NCBI RefSeq assembly: GCF_000685905.1
Contig: NZ_JMKZ01000002.1
Span: 62,001-126,000, forward strand
Reading direction: 5' to 3'
From: Mycoplasmoides pirum ATCC 25960
GTDB taxonomy: Bacteria; Bacillota_I; Bacilli_A; Mycoplasmatales; Mycoplasmoidaceae
Length of the DNA stretch: 64,000 nt
The translations under genes and the position numbers were made by a program. Positions 15,176 through 33,975 of the stretch are shown piece after piece (the first letter of the stretch is position 1; every line of letters begins with the position of its first letter). The notes under the pieces are model-generated. The model did no database searches. It was not told the origin of the DNA and was given only the letters and a program-made list of their open reading frames with translations.

Positions 15176-16385
15176 GACTTTCACCTATATTAAATTCTTT
15201 TAATGTTTTAATTAAAACATCAATTTCTTCTACACTATTGTAAATTGATAAAGTTATTCTTACATATCCACTAGAATTCTTATTTCGATGTTTAATCATA
15301 TTTACACAAGAAACTCCTGAACGTACAATAATATTTTTCGTACCTAAATAATATGCAATATCTTGGGGATTAACATTTTTAATATTAAATGAAATAACAC
15401 TTGTATTAGAATTTTCATTAATTATTTCTAAATTTGGTATTTCTTTAAGTTTTGAAATTAAATATTTGGTCAATTTTAATTCATATTCAGAGATGTTAGA
15501 TAACCCAAGATTATTAATAAAATCAATAGCTGCTTTTGTTCCTAATATTCCAGCAATATTTTGAGTTCCACCTTCATATTTTTCAACTGTGTTTAAGAAC
15601 TTGATATCTAAATTTTCGGGATCATAATCCAAATACATACCCCCGCCATACTTTAAAGGATTTAAATTAGATTGTAAAGTTTTTTTAATGTATGCTATTC
15701 CAACCCCAGTTGGTCCAAACATTTTATGAACAGAGAATGCCAAACAATCAATTAAACTATTATTTAAATCTATTTGGTGATGTTGAACTTCTTGAGTTGC
15801 ATCAACTATTATTAAAACATTAGGATTAATTTTTTTAATTTTTTTTATTAATTCAAGAGGATCAACTATGGAACCAAAAACATTAGAAATACTTGAAAAA
15901 CTTACAATTTTAGTATTCTCATTTATTTTATTTAGTAAATTGTCAGTTCAGTAAAGAAAATCTTTTTCAACTATATGAATTAATTTAGCATTAGTATCTT
16001 TTGCAATTGCAATTCATGGCAAAATATTTGATGCATGTTCTAAATCTGGAACAACAATCTCATCCGTTGGTTTAAGTAAATGTTTTAAACCAAACGCAAA
16101 AAGATTTAAGGATTCTGTTGCTCCTGAAGTAAAAATTATTTCATCTGGGTTTGCATTTAAAAAATTAGCTATCGTTTTTCTAGCTAACATAATTTCTTGA
16201 TTTAATAAATTAGCAAATGAACTATCTGTATTATGCGAATTAGTTGAATATTTTTCATAATATGATTGCATTGCATCCAATACAGAATTTGGCTTTAAAG
16301 ATGTTGCGCCACTATCAAAATATATTAGATTAGGATTATTTTTAAATCATCGAAATTGATCACGAATTTTTTTAAAATTTAACAA
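15159..16385 (-). CDS. sufS: Cysteine desulfurase SufS (PLP-dependent)
   Basis: 408 residues. Removes sulfur from cysteine as an enzyme-bound persulfide for Fe-S assembly. The pyridoxal-phosphate lysine is Lys221 in SVHKMFGP, and the persulfide cysteine is Cys360 in RSGVSC. The N-terminal YFDSGATSLKP and FTSGATESLN segments match class V aminotransferases. No ATG fits; the start is TTG at 16385, three bases after the sufD stop, giving MLNFKKIRDQF. Located in the suf operon. Confidence 0.95.
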
Positions 16386-16388
16386 TTT

Positions 16389-17006
16389 TTATTTACCACT
16401 AAATAATTTTTTAATTTTTATATTATACAAGTTTCAAATTTTTTTATCTTTAATAATGCTTAAAGTTGTATTAAAAAAACCCATCAATATTAATTGAATT
16501 GCAACCTTTTCACTAATGCCTCGAGACATTAAATAAAAAATTTGATTAGGATTTATTTTTCCTATTGCCATAGCATGTTTTGCTTTTACATTATTGTCAT
16601 CAATTATTAATTGTGGTTCCCCATGAATTAAAGAACTATTTGATAATAAAACTCCTTTAATTTCTTGAGATGTTTTGCTATTAGTAGTTTTTGGTTTAAT
16701 ATCACTTACAATTTTAACCTTAATTTTGGACAAATGTGAAGCTATTAGATAACTATTAAATGTGCTTTTAGCATTATCTTCAAGATGTTCAAAATTTATC
16801 AAAAAATTTTTAGTAATATTTTTTTTAGCAAACGATGAAAGTAAAACTTTTACAGACGAATTTTCTTTAAGTTTAATTAAAATTTTATTATCAGTATTTT
16901 TGTTATAAATATCTAATAAATGTAAAGTTAAATTTTCATTTTCTTTAACAAGATAATCAAAATTGTTTTTAACGTCACTAAAATCTAAAAAAATTTCTTT
17001 AGTCAT
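16389..17006 (-). CDS. sufD: Short SufD-like Fe-S assembly protein
   Basis: 205 residues, about half the usual SufD length. The C-terminal half has the SufB/SufD signature: NSSLIHGEPQ, a KAKHAMAIGK segment with the conserved HxxxxG arrangement, and QIFYLMSRGISEKVAIQLI, which closely parallels the SufB C-terminus. It should pair with SufB and SufC. Several TGA tryptophan codons occur, and a TGA near the end must be read through to reach the TAA at 16389. The ATG overlaps the sufC stop by 8 bases. The assignment rests on the C-terminal motif and the operon position. Confidence 0.87.
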
Positions 17007-17823
17007 TGTAATTGTTTTTCAAAGTATCTTCTAAAATAAAATCTTTTTTATCAGAATTAAGTTCATGTTTTAAATTGATGTTTAATTCTTTTTTAACTCA
17101 ATCATAACCTTCACGATCAATTTTATTAACTAATTCATAGCCACCTTGTTTAACAATTGTTCCATTAATTACTAAAAAAACTTTATTTGGTTTTAAATAT
17201 TTAAACAATCGTTCATAATGGGAAACAATCAATAGAGTTTTAGATGGATCATTTTTAACTCAAGTTTTTAATTGTTTTGTAATAATTTTCAAAGCATCGA
17301 TATCTAATCCTGAATCGATTTCATCTAATAAAGCACATTCTGGATTAATTACTGATAATTGCAAAATTTCATTTTTTTTCTTTTCGCCACCAGAAAAACC
17401 TTCATTTACAGCGCGTTTCAACAATTCTGTTGGCATTTTTAAATTCGATAAATTTTTTTGAATATTATGAAATATATCAGCTAAACCAATTGATTTTTTT
17501 GCATGTGCATTTAATGCTGCTTTTAAAAAATCAACATTAGATACACCAGGAATTTCTTCAGGATTTTGAGTTGCTAGAAATAATCCCAAACGAGCAATTT
17601 CATCAGTTTTTAGTTTATTTAAAACTTGTTTTTTAAAACTAATAGTGCCTCTAGTAATCTTAATTGAATAATGACCCATAATTGATTTAAGTAATGTAGA
17701 TTTACCGTGGCCATTAGGACCCATAATAGCAACAATATCTCCACGATTAACTGTTGCATTAACTTTTGATAAAATTTTTTTTGGACCAATACTTACACTA
17801 AGATTTTTAATGTTTAATAGCAT
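16999..17823 (-). CDS. sufC: SUF system ABC-type ATPase SufC
   Basis: 274 residues. Cytoplasmic ATPase of the SufBCD complex. Walker A is GPNGHGKST, the ABC signature region is FSGGEKKKNEI (SufC-type, with the KK insertion), and Walker B is CALLDEIDSGLD. It begins two bases after the rpoC stop and overlaps sufD by 8 bases, so the suf genes appear to be read through from rpoBC. The C-terminus is slightly longer than in typical 250-residue SufC. Confidence 0.96.
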
Positions 17824-17824
17824 A

Positions 17825-21688
<3,864 letters not shown>

Positions 21689-21710
21689 AATATTTTTAAC
21701 CTAAACCTAA

Positions 21711-25940
<4,230 letters not shown>

Positions 25941-26055
25941 TTTGGGACTCCTGATAGGGTATAAGAATAAAACAAAAAATAAACCTATCATCTTGCTAAA
26001 AAAATGATTTGGTTTTACTCTTAAAATTTTTTTATATATATAAAAATGCTAAAAT

Positions 26056-26061
26056 ATTATA
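26056..26061 (-). promoter_or_regulatory. -10 box candidate for rpoB-rpoC-suf
   Basis: TATAAT on the minus strand about 116 bases before the rpoB GTG. The leader would be about 105 bases long. No clear -35 box. Confidence 0.45.
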
Positions 26062-26114
26062 TAGCAAATATGAAATAAAATAACATTTATTTTATTTTTT
26101 TTATTTTTTTTGTT

Positions 26115-26672
26115 TTATTTTTTTGGTTTAACATGTTTATATTTTATATCCAATCTAGCTTCAGAAATGATGTGATTTTGCATCAAAAAATGCAAATCAC
26201 CTATAAAATATGGTTGAACTAAATTTAATTTTTCAATATCTAATGCGTAGACTCTAAAAGTATATAAATGATCAGAATTCGGCGGACAAGGTCCAACATA
26301 ATTACTATTTTTCAAATTTACTATTTTCTTTTCTTCGTCTGATAAACTCAAATTTTTGTAGTGACCATCAGTGCAACTATTAACACCCTGAAGAATTGTT
26401 TTATCTTTTAATGAAGCATTAAATTCTAATTTAGTTTTATTAATATTAGCAACTACCCAATGAACAAAAACTAAACCACAAGCAGATGAAGAATCATAAT
26501 CTATAAATTCCAAAGCATAGGATTTGGCACCATCAACTGGTGATCAAGATATTTCCGGTGATAAATGAGACAAACCATCTATTAATAAATCATTCGATGC
26601 ATTTCCACCATACTTATCACTTAAAAAGTTATCTTTGTCAACATCTGGAATATTTATAAAGAATTTATTCAT
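26115..26672 (-). CDS. PEBP-family (YbhB/YbcL-like) protein
   Basis: 185 residues of the phosphatidylethanolamine-binding protein family found in bacteria as YbhB/YbcL. Seen: the N-terminal LSPEISW segment, ALEFIDYD...FVHWVV (the ligand-pocket DxD and HW), and YVGPCPP followed by HxYTFRVYALD. The usual DAP after the first Asp is replaced by SSA. No signal peptide, so cytoplasmic. Start ATG at 26672 in the intergenic region divergent from the hydrolase gene. It follows the rpoB promoter side without obvious link. Bacterial members have no settled function. Confidence 0.88.
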
Positions 26673-26800
26673 TTTATAATCTATATTAATTTTATTTTTA
26701 AATTATATTAAGTTAATATGATTTTAAAATGTTTTAACAATAATTTAGAAATTAATTTAGTTTAATTGGTAAAAATTAAAATGCTAAGGTGCAAATATAA

Positions 26801-27595
26801 ATGCTAACAAACATTGAAAAATTTGAAAAAAAAACTTTTAATTCAAAAGGAACATTTTTTTATTTACATAGTTTTATGGGTAATTTTCAAATGAAAAATT
26901 CATTTTTTAATTATTACAAGGATTATGATATTTATGCCATTAATTTACCCGGTCACGGAAATAGTAAATTAAACAATATTGAAGAAATAAAAGTTTCTTA
27001 TTGTATTAATTTAGTTAAAAAATATATTGAAGATTTAAACTTAAAAAATTTAATATTATTTGGACATTCATTAGGTGGCGGTATTATTGCTGCACTAAAT
27101 CAATTAATTCCTGAGCGAATTAAATTAAATATTTTTGAAGCACCAGCAAATAGTGTAATGTTAGAAAATTTAGAAGTTATTAAAAAACTAATACCAAATA
27201 ATATTAATGATACTAAATTTATTATTGAACAAATGTATTTTGATCCTATAAAAACTTTTGGTTCTAGATTAAATTATGTAATTGAATCTGAATATAAAAG
27301 ATGCATTGAAAAATTTAAAATTTTTGCTAACAACTTTAAAAAAGAAACTGTTATATATAACACCACATTATTCGATAATGGATTTAAAAATATTAAAAAA
27401 CCTAGTTTGGTTATTTTGGGAGAAAAGGATGGAATTCTACCAACAAATTTAATGCTAAAACATTTAAGTAATATGAACAATAATCATTTAAAATTATTTA
27501 TAGTTGCAAAATCTGGTCACGCCATATATAGTGAACAAAAATTTGAATTTTTAAAATTAATAGATGGGTTTTTAAATAAAAACAATGAAAGATAA
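26801..27595 (+). CDS. Alpha/beta hydrolase
   Basis: 264 residues. Fold markers: FYLHSFMGN oxyanion region, NLPGHGNS, nucleophile elbow GHSLGG, an acidic residue in LGEKDGILP and catalytic His in SGHAIY. Substrate unknown; esterase or lipase activity is inferred. ATG at 26801 has AAGGTG about nine bases upstream. The stop overlaps the start of the DUF368 gene by 11 bases, so the two are translationally coupled. A second, diverged hydrolase lies on the other side of DUF368. Confidence 0.9.
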   Translation: MLTNIEKFEKKTFNSKGTFFYLHSFMGNFQMKNSFFNYYKDYDIYAINLPGHGNSKLNNIEEIKVSYCINLVKKYIEDLNLKNLILFGHSLGGGIIAALNQLIPERIKLNIFEAPANSVMLENLEVIKKLIPNNINDTKFIIEQMYFDPIKTFGSRLNYVIESEYKRCIEKFKIFANNFKKETVIYNTTLFDNGFKNIKKPSLVILGEKDGILPTNLMLKHLSNMNNNHLKLFIVAKSGHAIYSEQKFEFLKLIDGFLNKNNER

Positions 27596-28568
27596 AAATA
27601 TTAAATCAAATTGTTTTGAATTAATAAAAAGATCTACATACGGTTTTTGTATGGGATTAAGTGATATTATTCCAGGATATAGCGGGGGAACAACATTAAC
27701 ATTATTGGGAATATACGATAAATTAATTTTAAATTCTAAAGGTGTTTTAAAGCCCGAAAATAATTCTAAACGATTAACACATTTTTTATGATTAATGCCT
27801 TTTGTTGTTTTTTGATTGATAACTTTTATAGGTTTAAGTTTTGCTTTAAAATATATTAAGATAGCAGGTTATCAAGATTTTATAACTATTTTGTTTAGTT
27901 CATTTGCTTTATTTTGTATTCCAATCTATATTATAGTTAACAAACCCAAAATTACAAAAAAAGAAAATTGAAAATCACTAATATCATTTCTTATTGGAAT
28001 AATAATTATTATTTCAATATCTTTGATAATATTTTTATTAAATCTTAATAATCCTGTATCATTTGAACCTGGTACTCAAATAATTGATATTTTTAAAAAT
28101 AATATTGATCAAATATTTTTATTTTTTTTTGCTGCTTTATTTGCGGGTTTTTGCATGATAATACCAGGTATTAGTGGTAGCATGATTACATATTTATTTA
28201 ATGAATATTGAACAATAAATTATTTGTTAACTGATTCAATTGAAAATTTATTTCAAAATTTAAATATCTTGTTTTTAATTTTATTTGTGTTAGTTGCATT
28301 TATTGGCATAATACTTTCAGTTGTTTTTTCATCATGAATGATTAAAAAATATTACAAACAATTTTATTCATTTGCATTCGGCATGGTTTGTTCGTCATTT
28401 GTAGCTATTTTACTAGTAACACCAAAACAAACTTGAAACAATTCAACAAATGTTATTCATATTATTTTAATTTCTATAGCAATATTACTAGGTATATTGA
28501 TAAACATTTTGTTTATATATTTATACAAAAGAAAACATAATTTAAGATTTAGAACTCTTTTTATTTAA
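27585..28568 (+). CDS. DUF368-family polytopic membrane protein (PopT-like)
   Basis: 327 residues with about eight membrane segments. The two inverted family signatures are present: GLSDIIPGYSGGTT near residue 25 and MIIPGISGS near residue 190. DUF368 proteins (PopT) have been implicated in returning undecaprenyl phosphate across the membrane in walled bacteria. This organism should lack peptidoglycan, so its substrate here is open. Several TGA tryptophans. Starts inside the end of the hydrolase gene and ends tail-to-tail, overlapping the opposing hydrolase by 27 bases. Confidence 0.88.
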
Positions 28569-29381
28569 TTTGTTATTTTTTAAAAAATTAATAATTTGAA
28601 AATAATATAGTTCAGGTTCATCTAAATGTGGTGAATGACCAGAATTTTCAAAAATGCAAACTTTCAAATTTTTAGCATTTTCAGCAATATAATCAATAGA
28701 TTTTTTGGGCGGAATAATTAAATCGTTTTTACCAAACATTAATAAAGTCGGTTTATTTTCAATTTTTTGATAAGCTATATCAATATTTTTTGTAGTGTTT
28801 AATGAAAGAATATCTTTAAACAAATTTTTATATTCTTTTTTTCTGGATTTAATATTTTTTATTCATTTAAACAAACTTATATTTTTATTATTTTCATCTA
28901 ATTTTGGACCGACAATAGTTTGTTTAATACGATTAGAATTTATGACGAAAGCTTTTCTATTTAATGGATCTTCTAATATTAAATGACTTATTAAATTTGG
29001 AATTAATGAATTAACCATAACAGCAATTGCCCCACCCATTGAATGACCAATTAAAGCAATATTTTCCAATTTATTTTGAAATATAAATTCTGATACTAAA
29101 CTTGCATATTTTGAAACTTTCATTTCAGTTTCATCATGTGACAAGTTGTCTCCATGTCCAGGAAGATTAAATGAATAATATTTGTAACCACTAAAACGAA
29201 ATTTTTTAAATATACGTGCATGTGATTCATAATTACTTGAAAAACCATGAATAAAAATAACAATAGGTTTTGATTTTCATCCTCATTGATAATATGGTTT
29301 TATATTAGATAAATTAATCAGTAAATCATTTTCATCATTAGCAGAAATATTTGTTTGAGATTTACTAGATTTTAATTCCAT
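28542..29381 (-). CDS. Alpha/beta hydrolase (second paralogue)
   Basis: 279 residues. IFIHGFSSNYESH oxyanion region, NLPGHGDN, nucleophile elbow GHSMGG, Asp in FGKNDLIIP and His in SGHSPHLDEP give a complete catalytic triad. It resembles the hydrolase at 26801-27595 but is clearly diverged. ATG at 29381 with AAGGAG about 11 bases upstream. It overlaps the DUF368 gene end. It lies 24 bases from the ATG-side partner, the coiled-coil gene stop, so it may be co-transcribed with that gene. Substrate unknown. Confidence 0.9.
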
Positions 29382-29405
29382 TAAATCGGAATCTCCTTAA
29401 TGTAA

Positions 29406-31877
29406 TTATTTTTTTAAGCTCGATTTTTTCTTAATTTCTTTTGCAATTGATTTAATAAGTTCAGAAGAAGATAAATTATCTTGACGTTTTTTATTTAGTG
29501 CTAATCTTGCTCTTCGCAATTCTGATTTTGGTTTTTCATCATTTTCAGGTTCTTTAAGAATTGAATCTAATTTATTTGATGTAATAGGTGTAGAAAGAAC
29601 AGATGCTAAATCAGGTCTAGAAAATTGAGATGATAAAATTTCATTTGTAATGTCGATAGGGAAAGTAGTTATCTTGCTAGGAGAATCTATTTTTTTAGTT
29701 GGAGTAGTAAATTCAAAACGTTCCATATTTAAATCATCAAATAAGTCAAAATCATACATTTTTGTTGCAAAATTGGCGTTTTGTTTATAATTACGATTCA
29801 CTAATTCAGGAACTTTATTGCTTGAATGTAAAGTTACATCTTTAATTTCTTCAATTTCAGTTGTATTTTGAATACTAGATGTTACTCCATCATCATTTTC
29901 GTTATTAAAATCAATTGCGGGAATTGTTGTATTTAATCCTACAGCATCCTTTGTCAATAATGACATTTCTTGAAGAATTTCTCTTTTAATTTCTTCTTTA
30001 ATTTTTTCATTTTCGTAAGCTTTACGTTTTTCATCAAAATCAAAATCAGTATTATTAGAACTATTTTTTAATGCTTTTCGCATTACATCAACATCATTAG
30101 TTATTTCAATAGTTTTCAATTCTTGTGGTTGTTGTGGATTTTGTAATTGTTGTGAACTATTAATATTTATTTCTTTAGAAAATTCTAATGGAATAGTAGG
30201 GATTGGTATAATTTCTTCATTATTATAATCATCACTCTCTATATCATCAATTATTTTTTCAGTATAAGAACGATTTGCATTAATTGCTTCCATTTCTGGA
30301 TCAATCTCTTCTTCTTCTTTTTCTTCTTGCTTAATTGCAATTGTAATATTCTTTTGAATATCATCTAATTTGTTTGATAATTCATTAAATATTTTTTTAT
30401 ATTCTTCACTAGTTTCATTTGGTTTTTCTAAAATTGGTTCTTGATGAATTTCAATTTTTTTTGTTTGATTACTTTGTTGTTGATTACGCAAATCATCAAT
30501 AGCATCTTTAATTTCATTCAAAACATCATTTGATAAATTTTCTTTTTGAATGCGAGCATTATTCAATAATCTTTCTTTTTCTTTTTGAGCAGCTTCCAAC
30601 AGAGCTAAACGTTGTTTTTCAACAAATTCTTTATTTTCTTGAATGCGATCTTCTAATTGATTTTTTAATTGTTTATATTGTTCTTGTTCAAATTTTAATC
30701 GTTCACGTTCTAATTCAATTTCATTTTTAGCAGCAGATAATAATTGTTCTCTTTCATTTTCTGCTTCTTCTAAAATTTTTTGACGTTCTGAAATTAATTC
30801 TTCTCTAGCTTTTTCAATCATTTTAGTTTGGGCTTCTAAAATTTTATTTTGAGAATCGTTAAATTCATTTTCAATATCTTCATAAATTTTTTGTGTTTTT
30901 TGAATTTTTGAAATTTCTTCTTGAATTTGTTCTTGTACCAATTCTTTAACGCGTTCTTCAGAAATAGAATTCTCAATTACATTAGAAGTATTTTCTACAT
31001 TTTGAAGACTTGTTAAATGATCAGAAAATTTTCGAGAATTATTTGTGTTATCAATAAAAAAGAAATCATCATCCTTTGCTTTAAAATTAATTGCATAAGT
31101 TGCACTTTCATTTAAATGATTGATAGTAGGTTCTTTTTCATCATCATCATCATCAGAATCAAAATTATTATCTGATTCAATATGAATTGTTTTTGAAGGA
31201 TCATTGTTATTATTATTTTCAACAATTTCTTGATTATCAACTATCAAATCTAAATCACGATGCTTTTTTACATCATTCAAGGCAATTTGAATTGACTTAT
31301 GTAATTCATCTTGATTTGCATGTGCGCTTTCTAAAGATTCTTTGAAAGAATTAAAACGATCATCATCATTAATAATAGGATTATCTTCTTTAACAATCTT
31401 AGTTGAAACAAATTCAGTGAATGATTCATTTTTTAAATTGGGCGCATCTAATTCATCTGTTAAGGTTAATAATTTTCTATCTTCATTTTTGCTATTACTT
31501 TTTTCTTTTGGAGATGTAAATGATTCTTCGTAAGATTCTATAACATCTTTAACAAAAATATCATCATTAGGCAAATCTAAACCTAAAATTTCATCAGTGA
31601 TATTATTATTCAATTTGTTTTTATTTTTTTTCTCTACGACTTTATTTTGATATGAAATTACATCATCAAATATTTTATGAGTTTTTTCATCATCTACTGG
31701 TATATAAAAAGAATCTAATGTATTCATATTTTTTTCTTCTTTTTCTTCATTTAAGATTGTATTATTGATAATTGAAAAAACGTTAGTACTATTATTTCTT
31801 TTTACAGAATAAAATGATTCTAAATCATTAAAAGAATCATCAATTTTTTTGTTTTTAGAAAAATTATTAGTCTTCAT
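29406..31877 (-). CDS. Large acidic coiled-coil protein, probable cytoskeletal component
   Basis: 823 residues, no signal peptide or membrane segment. The N-terminal third is acidic and disordered, the middle (about 300-470) is an uninterrupted heptad-rich coiled coil of Glu/Lys/Gln (e.g. EELISERQKILEEAENER), and the C-terminal part is again low complexity with a basic end. I do not recognise a named family. The layout, and its place beside a second coiled-coil gene, recall HMW-type terminal-organelle proteins. I chose ATG at 31877 because GAGGAA lies six bases before it; an in-frame ATG 12 bases upstream overlaps that site. Confidence 0.82.
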   Translation of the reverse strand: MKTNNFSKNKKIDDSFNDLESFYSVKRNNSTNVFSIINNTILNEEKEEKNMNTLDSFYIPVDDEKTHKIFDDVISYQNKVVEKKNKNKLNNNITDEILGLDLPNDDIFVKDVIESYEESFTSPKEKSNSKNEDRKLLTLTDELDAPNLKNESFTEFVSTKIVKEDNPIINDDDRFNSFKESLESAHANQDELHKSIQIALNDVKKHRDLDLIVDNQEIVENNNNNDPSKTIHIESDNNFDSDDDDDEKEPTINHLNESATYAINFKAKDDDFFFIDNTNNSRKFSDHLTSLQNVENTSNVIENSISEERVKELVQEQIQEEISKIQKTQKIYEDIENEFNDSQNKILEAQTKMIEKAREELISERQKILEEAENEREQLLSAAKNEIELERERLKFEQEQYKQLKNQLEDRIQENKEFVEKQRLALLEAAQKEKERLLNNARIQKENLSNDVLNEIKDAIDDLRNQQQSNQTKKIEIHQEPILEKPNETSEEYKKIFNELSNKLDDIQKNITIAIKQEEKEEEEIDPEMEAINANRSYTEKIIDDIESDDYNNEEIIPIPTIPLEFSKEININSSQQLQNPQQPQELKTIEITNDVDVMRKALKNSSNNTDFDFDEKRKAYENEKIKEEIKREILQEMSLLTKDAVGLNTTIPAIDFNNENDDGVTSSIQNTTEIEEIKDVTLHSSNKVPELVNRNYKQNANFATKMYDFDLFDDLNMERFEFTTPTKKIDSPSKITTFPIDITNEILSSQFSRPDLASVLSTPITSNKLDSILKEPENDEKPKSELRRARLALNKKRQDNLSSSELIKSIAKEIKKKSSLKK

Positions 31878-32026
31878 AAAATTCCTCATGAAAGATGTTT
31901 TATGTCAAAATAAATTAACTTAAAATTTACAAAACACAAAACAAAGTACTTAACGCTTGTAATACCATATAACAAATATATATTTTAATACATTATAAAA
32001 TAAATAATATGCAATACAAAATAAAA

Positions 32027-32104
32027 GTCATCACACACAATGGTAGATGCTTAATGCTGCTCTATTTCTAGCCTGACATGGTTCGCAACCATTGTTGTGA
32101 TGAC
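32027..32104 (-). ncRNA. ffs: Signal recognition particle RNA (4.5S type)
   Basis: About 78 nt. The ends pair: GTCATCAC...ACAATGGT with ACCATTGT...GTGATGAC. The conserved helix 8 core reads ATGTCAGGCT-AGAAAT-AGAGCAGCAT, with a GAAA tetraloop and the internal loop (TCAGG / AGCAGC) that binds Ffh. The minus strand continues into TTTTATTTT, which can end transcription. Candidate -10 boxes (TAAAAT at 32111-32116, TATAAT at 32106-32111) sit immediately upstream. It is a minimal bacterial SRP RNA without an Alu domain. Confidence 0.93.
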
Positions 32105-32138
32105 AATTATATTTTACAATAAATTAAATTAAAAAAAA

Positions 32139-33830
32139 TTATTCAATGTTAATTAATTTATCTATAAACAAGTCATCTTCATCTGAATCATTTTTATCAT
32201 TTTTGTCTGATTTATTATTACTTTTTTTTGATTTGATTGATGAAGAAGTTTTGATTTTTACATCTTCAAAATAATCATCTTCTTCTTCAAGTTCTTTAAT
32301 AGATTTAGATAAAATATCCTCATCTTCATCAATGTTCACAAATGAATTTGATAAATTGTTATTTTTATTTTGTTTTTCTTTAAGTTTTAAAGCATCCATT
32401 TTAGAATCTATATTTTCAATTTTTTTAGTTATTTCTTTAAACGAATCAATAGCTTTAACATCTGAAATTTTATTTTCATTTATAAGATTCATAAGATTTT
32501 TTTGATTTTTAGAAATTTGTGAAATTTCTTCAGTTAATTTTTGATTAGTTATTTCATAATATTCAGAATCGTTATATTTTTTAACTAAAAGTTTATTTAG
32601 TTTTTCTAAATCACTATTCTCAGATTGCAATTTTGTTAAAATTTCACTTAATTTTTTATAACGAGTTTTATATGATTCAATTTCGCTTGTTAATAATTCG
32701 TTATCTTGAACTACTTTATCATAATTAGATCTAACTTTATCTAATTCATCGTTATTTATTTTCAATAATGTTTCAGCTTCTTTAGTAGTTGCTACCATTT
32801 CATCATATTCTTTTTGTTTTTCTTCTAAAATTTGTTCAACCTGGTTGCGACGATTTTCAATTTCATCAATTAAAAATTTTTCTTTTTCTAGCAAAATAGA
32901 ATTTAATTTATTTGTTTGAGAAATCATTCTTTCTTCAAGTTCACGTTCAACATTTTCTTTAATTATTTCTGGTTGGCGAACTCTAAAATTTTCAATTGCT
33001 TGAGAACGTTTATCTAATTCAGTTGTTAAAATTTCAATTTGATTTTCTTGATTTTTAAGTTCATTAATTAATTGATTTATTTTTAATTTTAAATCATATG
33101 ATTCATTATTTTTATCGTTTAATTCTTCACGCATTTTAATGCTAAAATTTTGAAGATTTAAATATTTTTGTTTAAACATTTCATAAAATTGACTTCATTG
33201 ATTATATCTTTGATTAAATTCATCACGAATTCGTTCAACTTCTGAATCAATGACATTTTGCATATCATCTTTTTGTTTAGATTGCATTTCACGCAATTCA
33301 TTTTGATAACGTTTTTCAATATCTTTTTTAAGAACTTCTAATTTATTAATAGTAGTTAAATTAGGATAAATTGAAGATTTACCTGTTTTTAATAAATTAT
33401 TTTGTTCTAATAGAAAATCAATTTTTTCTTTTTCTAAACGGGCTTTTTCTTTAGCCATTTTAGTTTGTTCAATTTGCATTGCAACTAATTCTTGATTCAT
33501 CATCAACTTTTCTATTTCGCGTTGCAAAGGAGCGGCAAACTTAAATGTTACTATATGTTTTTTTAACTTATCTAATCAAATTTCGTCTGATATGTTTTTT
33601 CGTTTAGCTTTAACAAATGCTCTTCTTGTTCTAGCTATGAAATCAATTATTTCATATTCTTCAGCATTTGGATAACAATCTAAAAATAATTTAATTGATT
33701 GATCCAATTTTTCATTATCAAAAATTTCCACATATTTTTTGTCTTGTTCTAAATTTGCCAAATCATCATGATTTTCAAAATTTATATCGTCGTCAAAAAT
33801 GTCGTATTGTTTAGTATTTTGAAAATCCAT
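32139..33830 (-). CDS. Coiled-coil protein, probable cytoskeletal component
   Basis: 563 residues, cytoplasmic. A short folded N-terminal part (about 1-95, containing LDCYPNAEEYEIIDFIARTR) precedes a long Glu/Lys/Gln coiled coil from about residue 105 to 470, then an Asp/Ser/Lys-rich tail ending DDLFIDKLINIE. No named family recognised. Two TGA tryptophans join the pieces. Neighbours are the SRP RNA and the large coiled-coil gene. It shares a palindromic -10 region with the divergent flavoprotein gene. An HMW2-like filament role is possible by inference only. Confidence 0.83.
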
Positions 33831-33916
33831 AACTTATTATTTAATATCCTTACTACTATTTTTTAAATTGAAACAAACTAAATACTTTTTTATTGTATTA
33901 ATTTAAACTTAACATA

Positions 33917-33926
33917 ATTATATAAT
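33917..33926. promoter_or_regulatory. Overlapping divergent -10 boxes
   Basis: ATTATATAAT is a perfect palindrome holding TATAAT on both strands (33921-33926 plus, 33917-33922 minus). It lies between the flavoprotein start at 33976 and the coiled-coil gene start at 33830, so one site could serve both directions. Confidence 0.4.
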
Positions 33927-33975
33927 AATCATAAAAATATAGAATTATCAAATACAAATAATAAATGATTATAAA

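Noticed and set aside
15184-15186. Second possible start (GTG) for sufU
   Set aside because: It overlaps the AGGTGA ribosome site that fits the TTG at 15175 better; kept as an alternative only.
31900-32140. Possible tRNA because of a GGTTCGCAACC-like stretch
   Set aside because: It folds as SRP RNA helix 8 with a GAAA tetraloop; no acceptor stem or anticodon arm.
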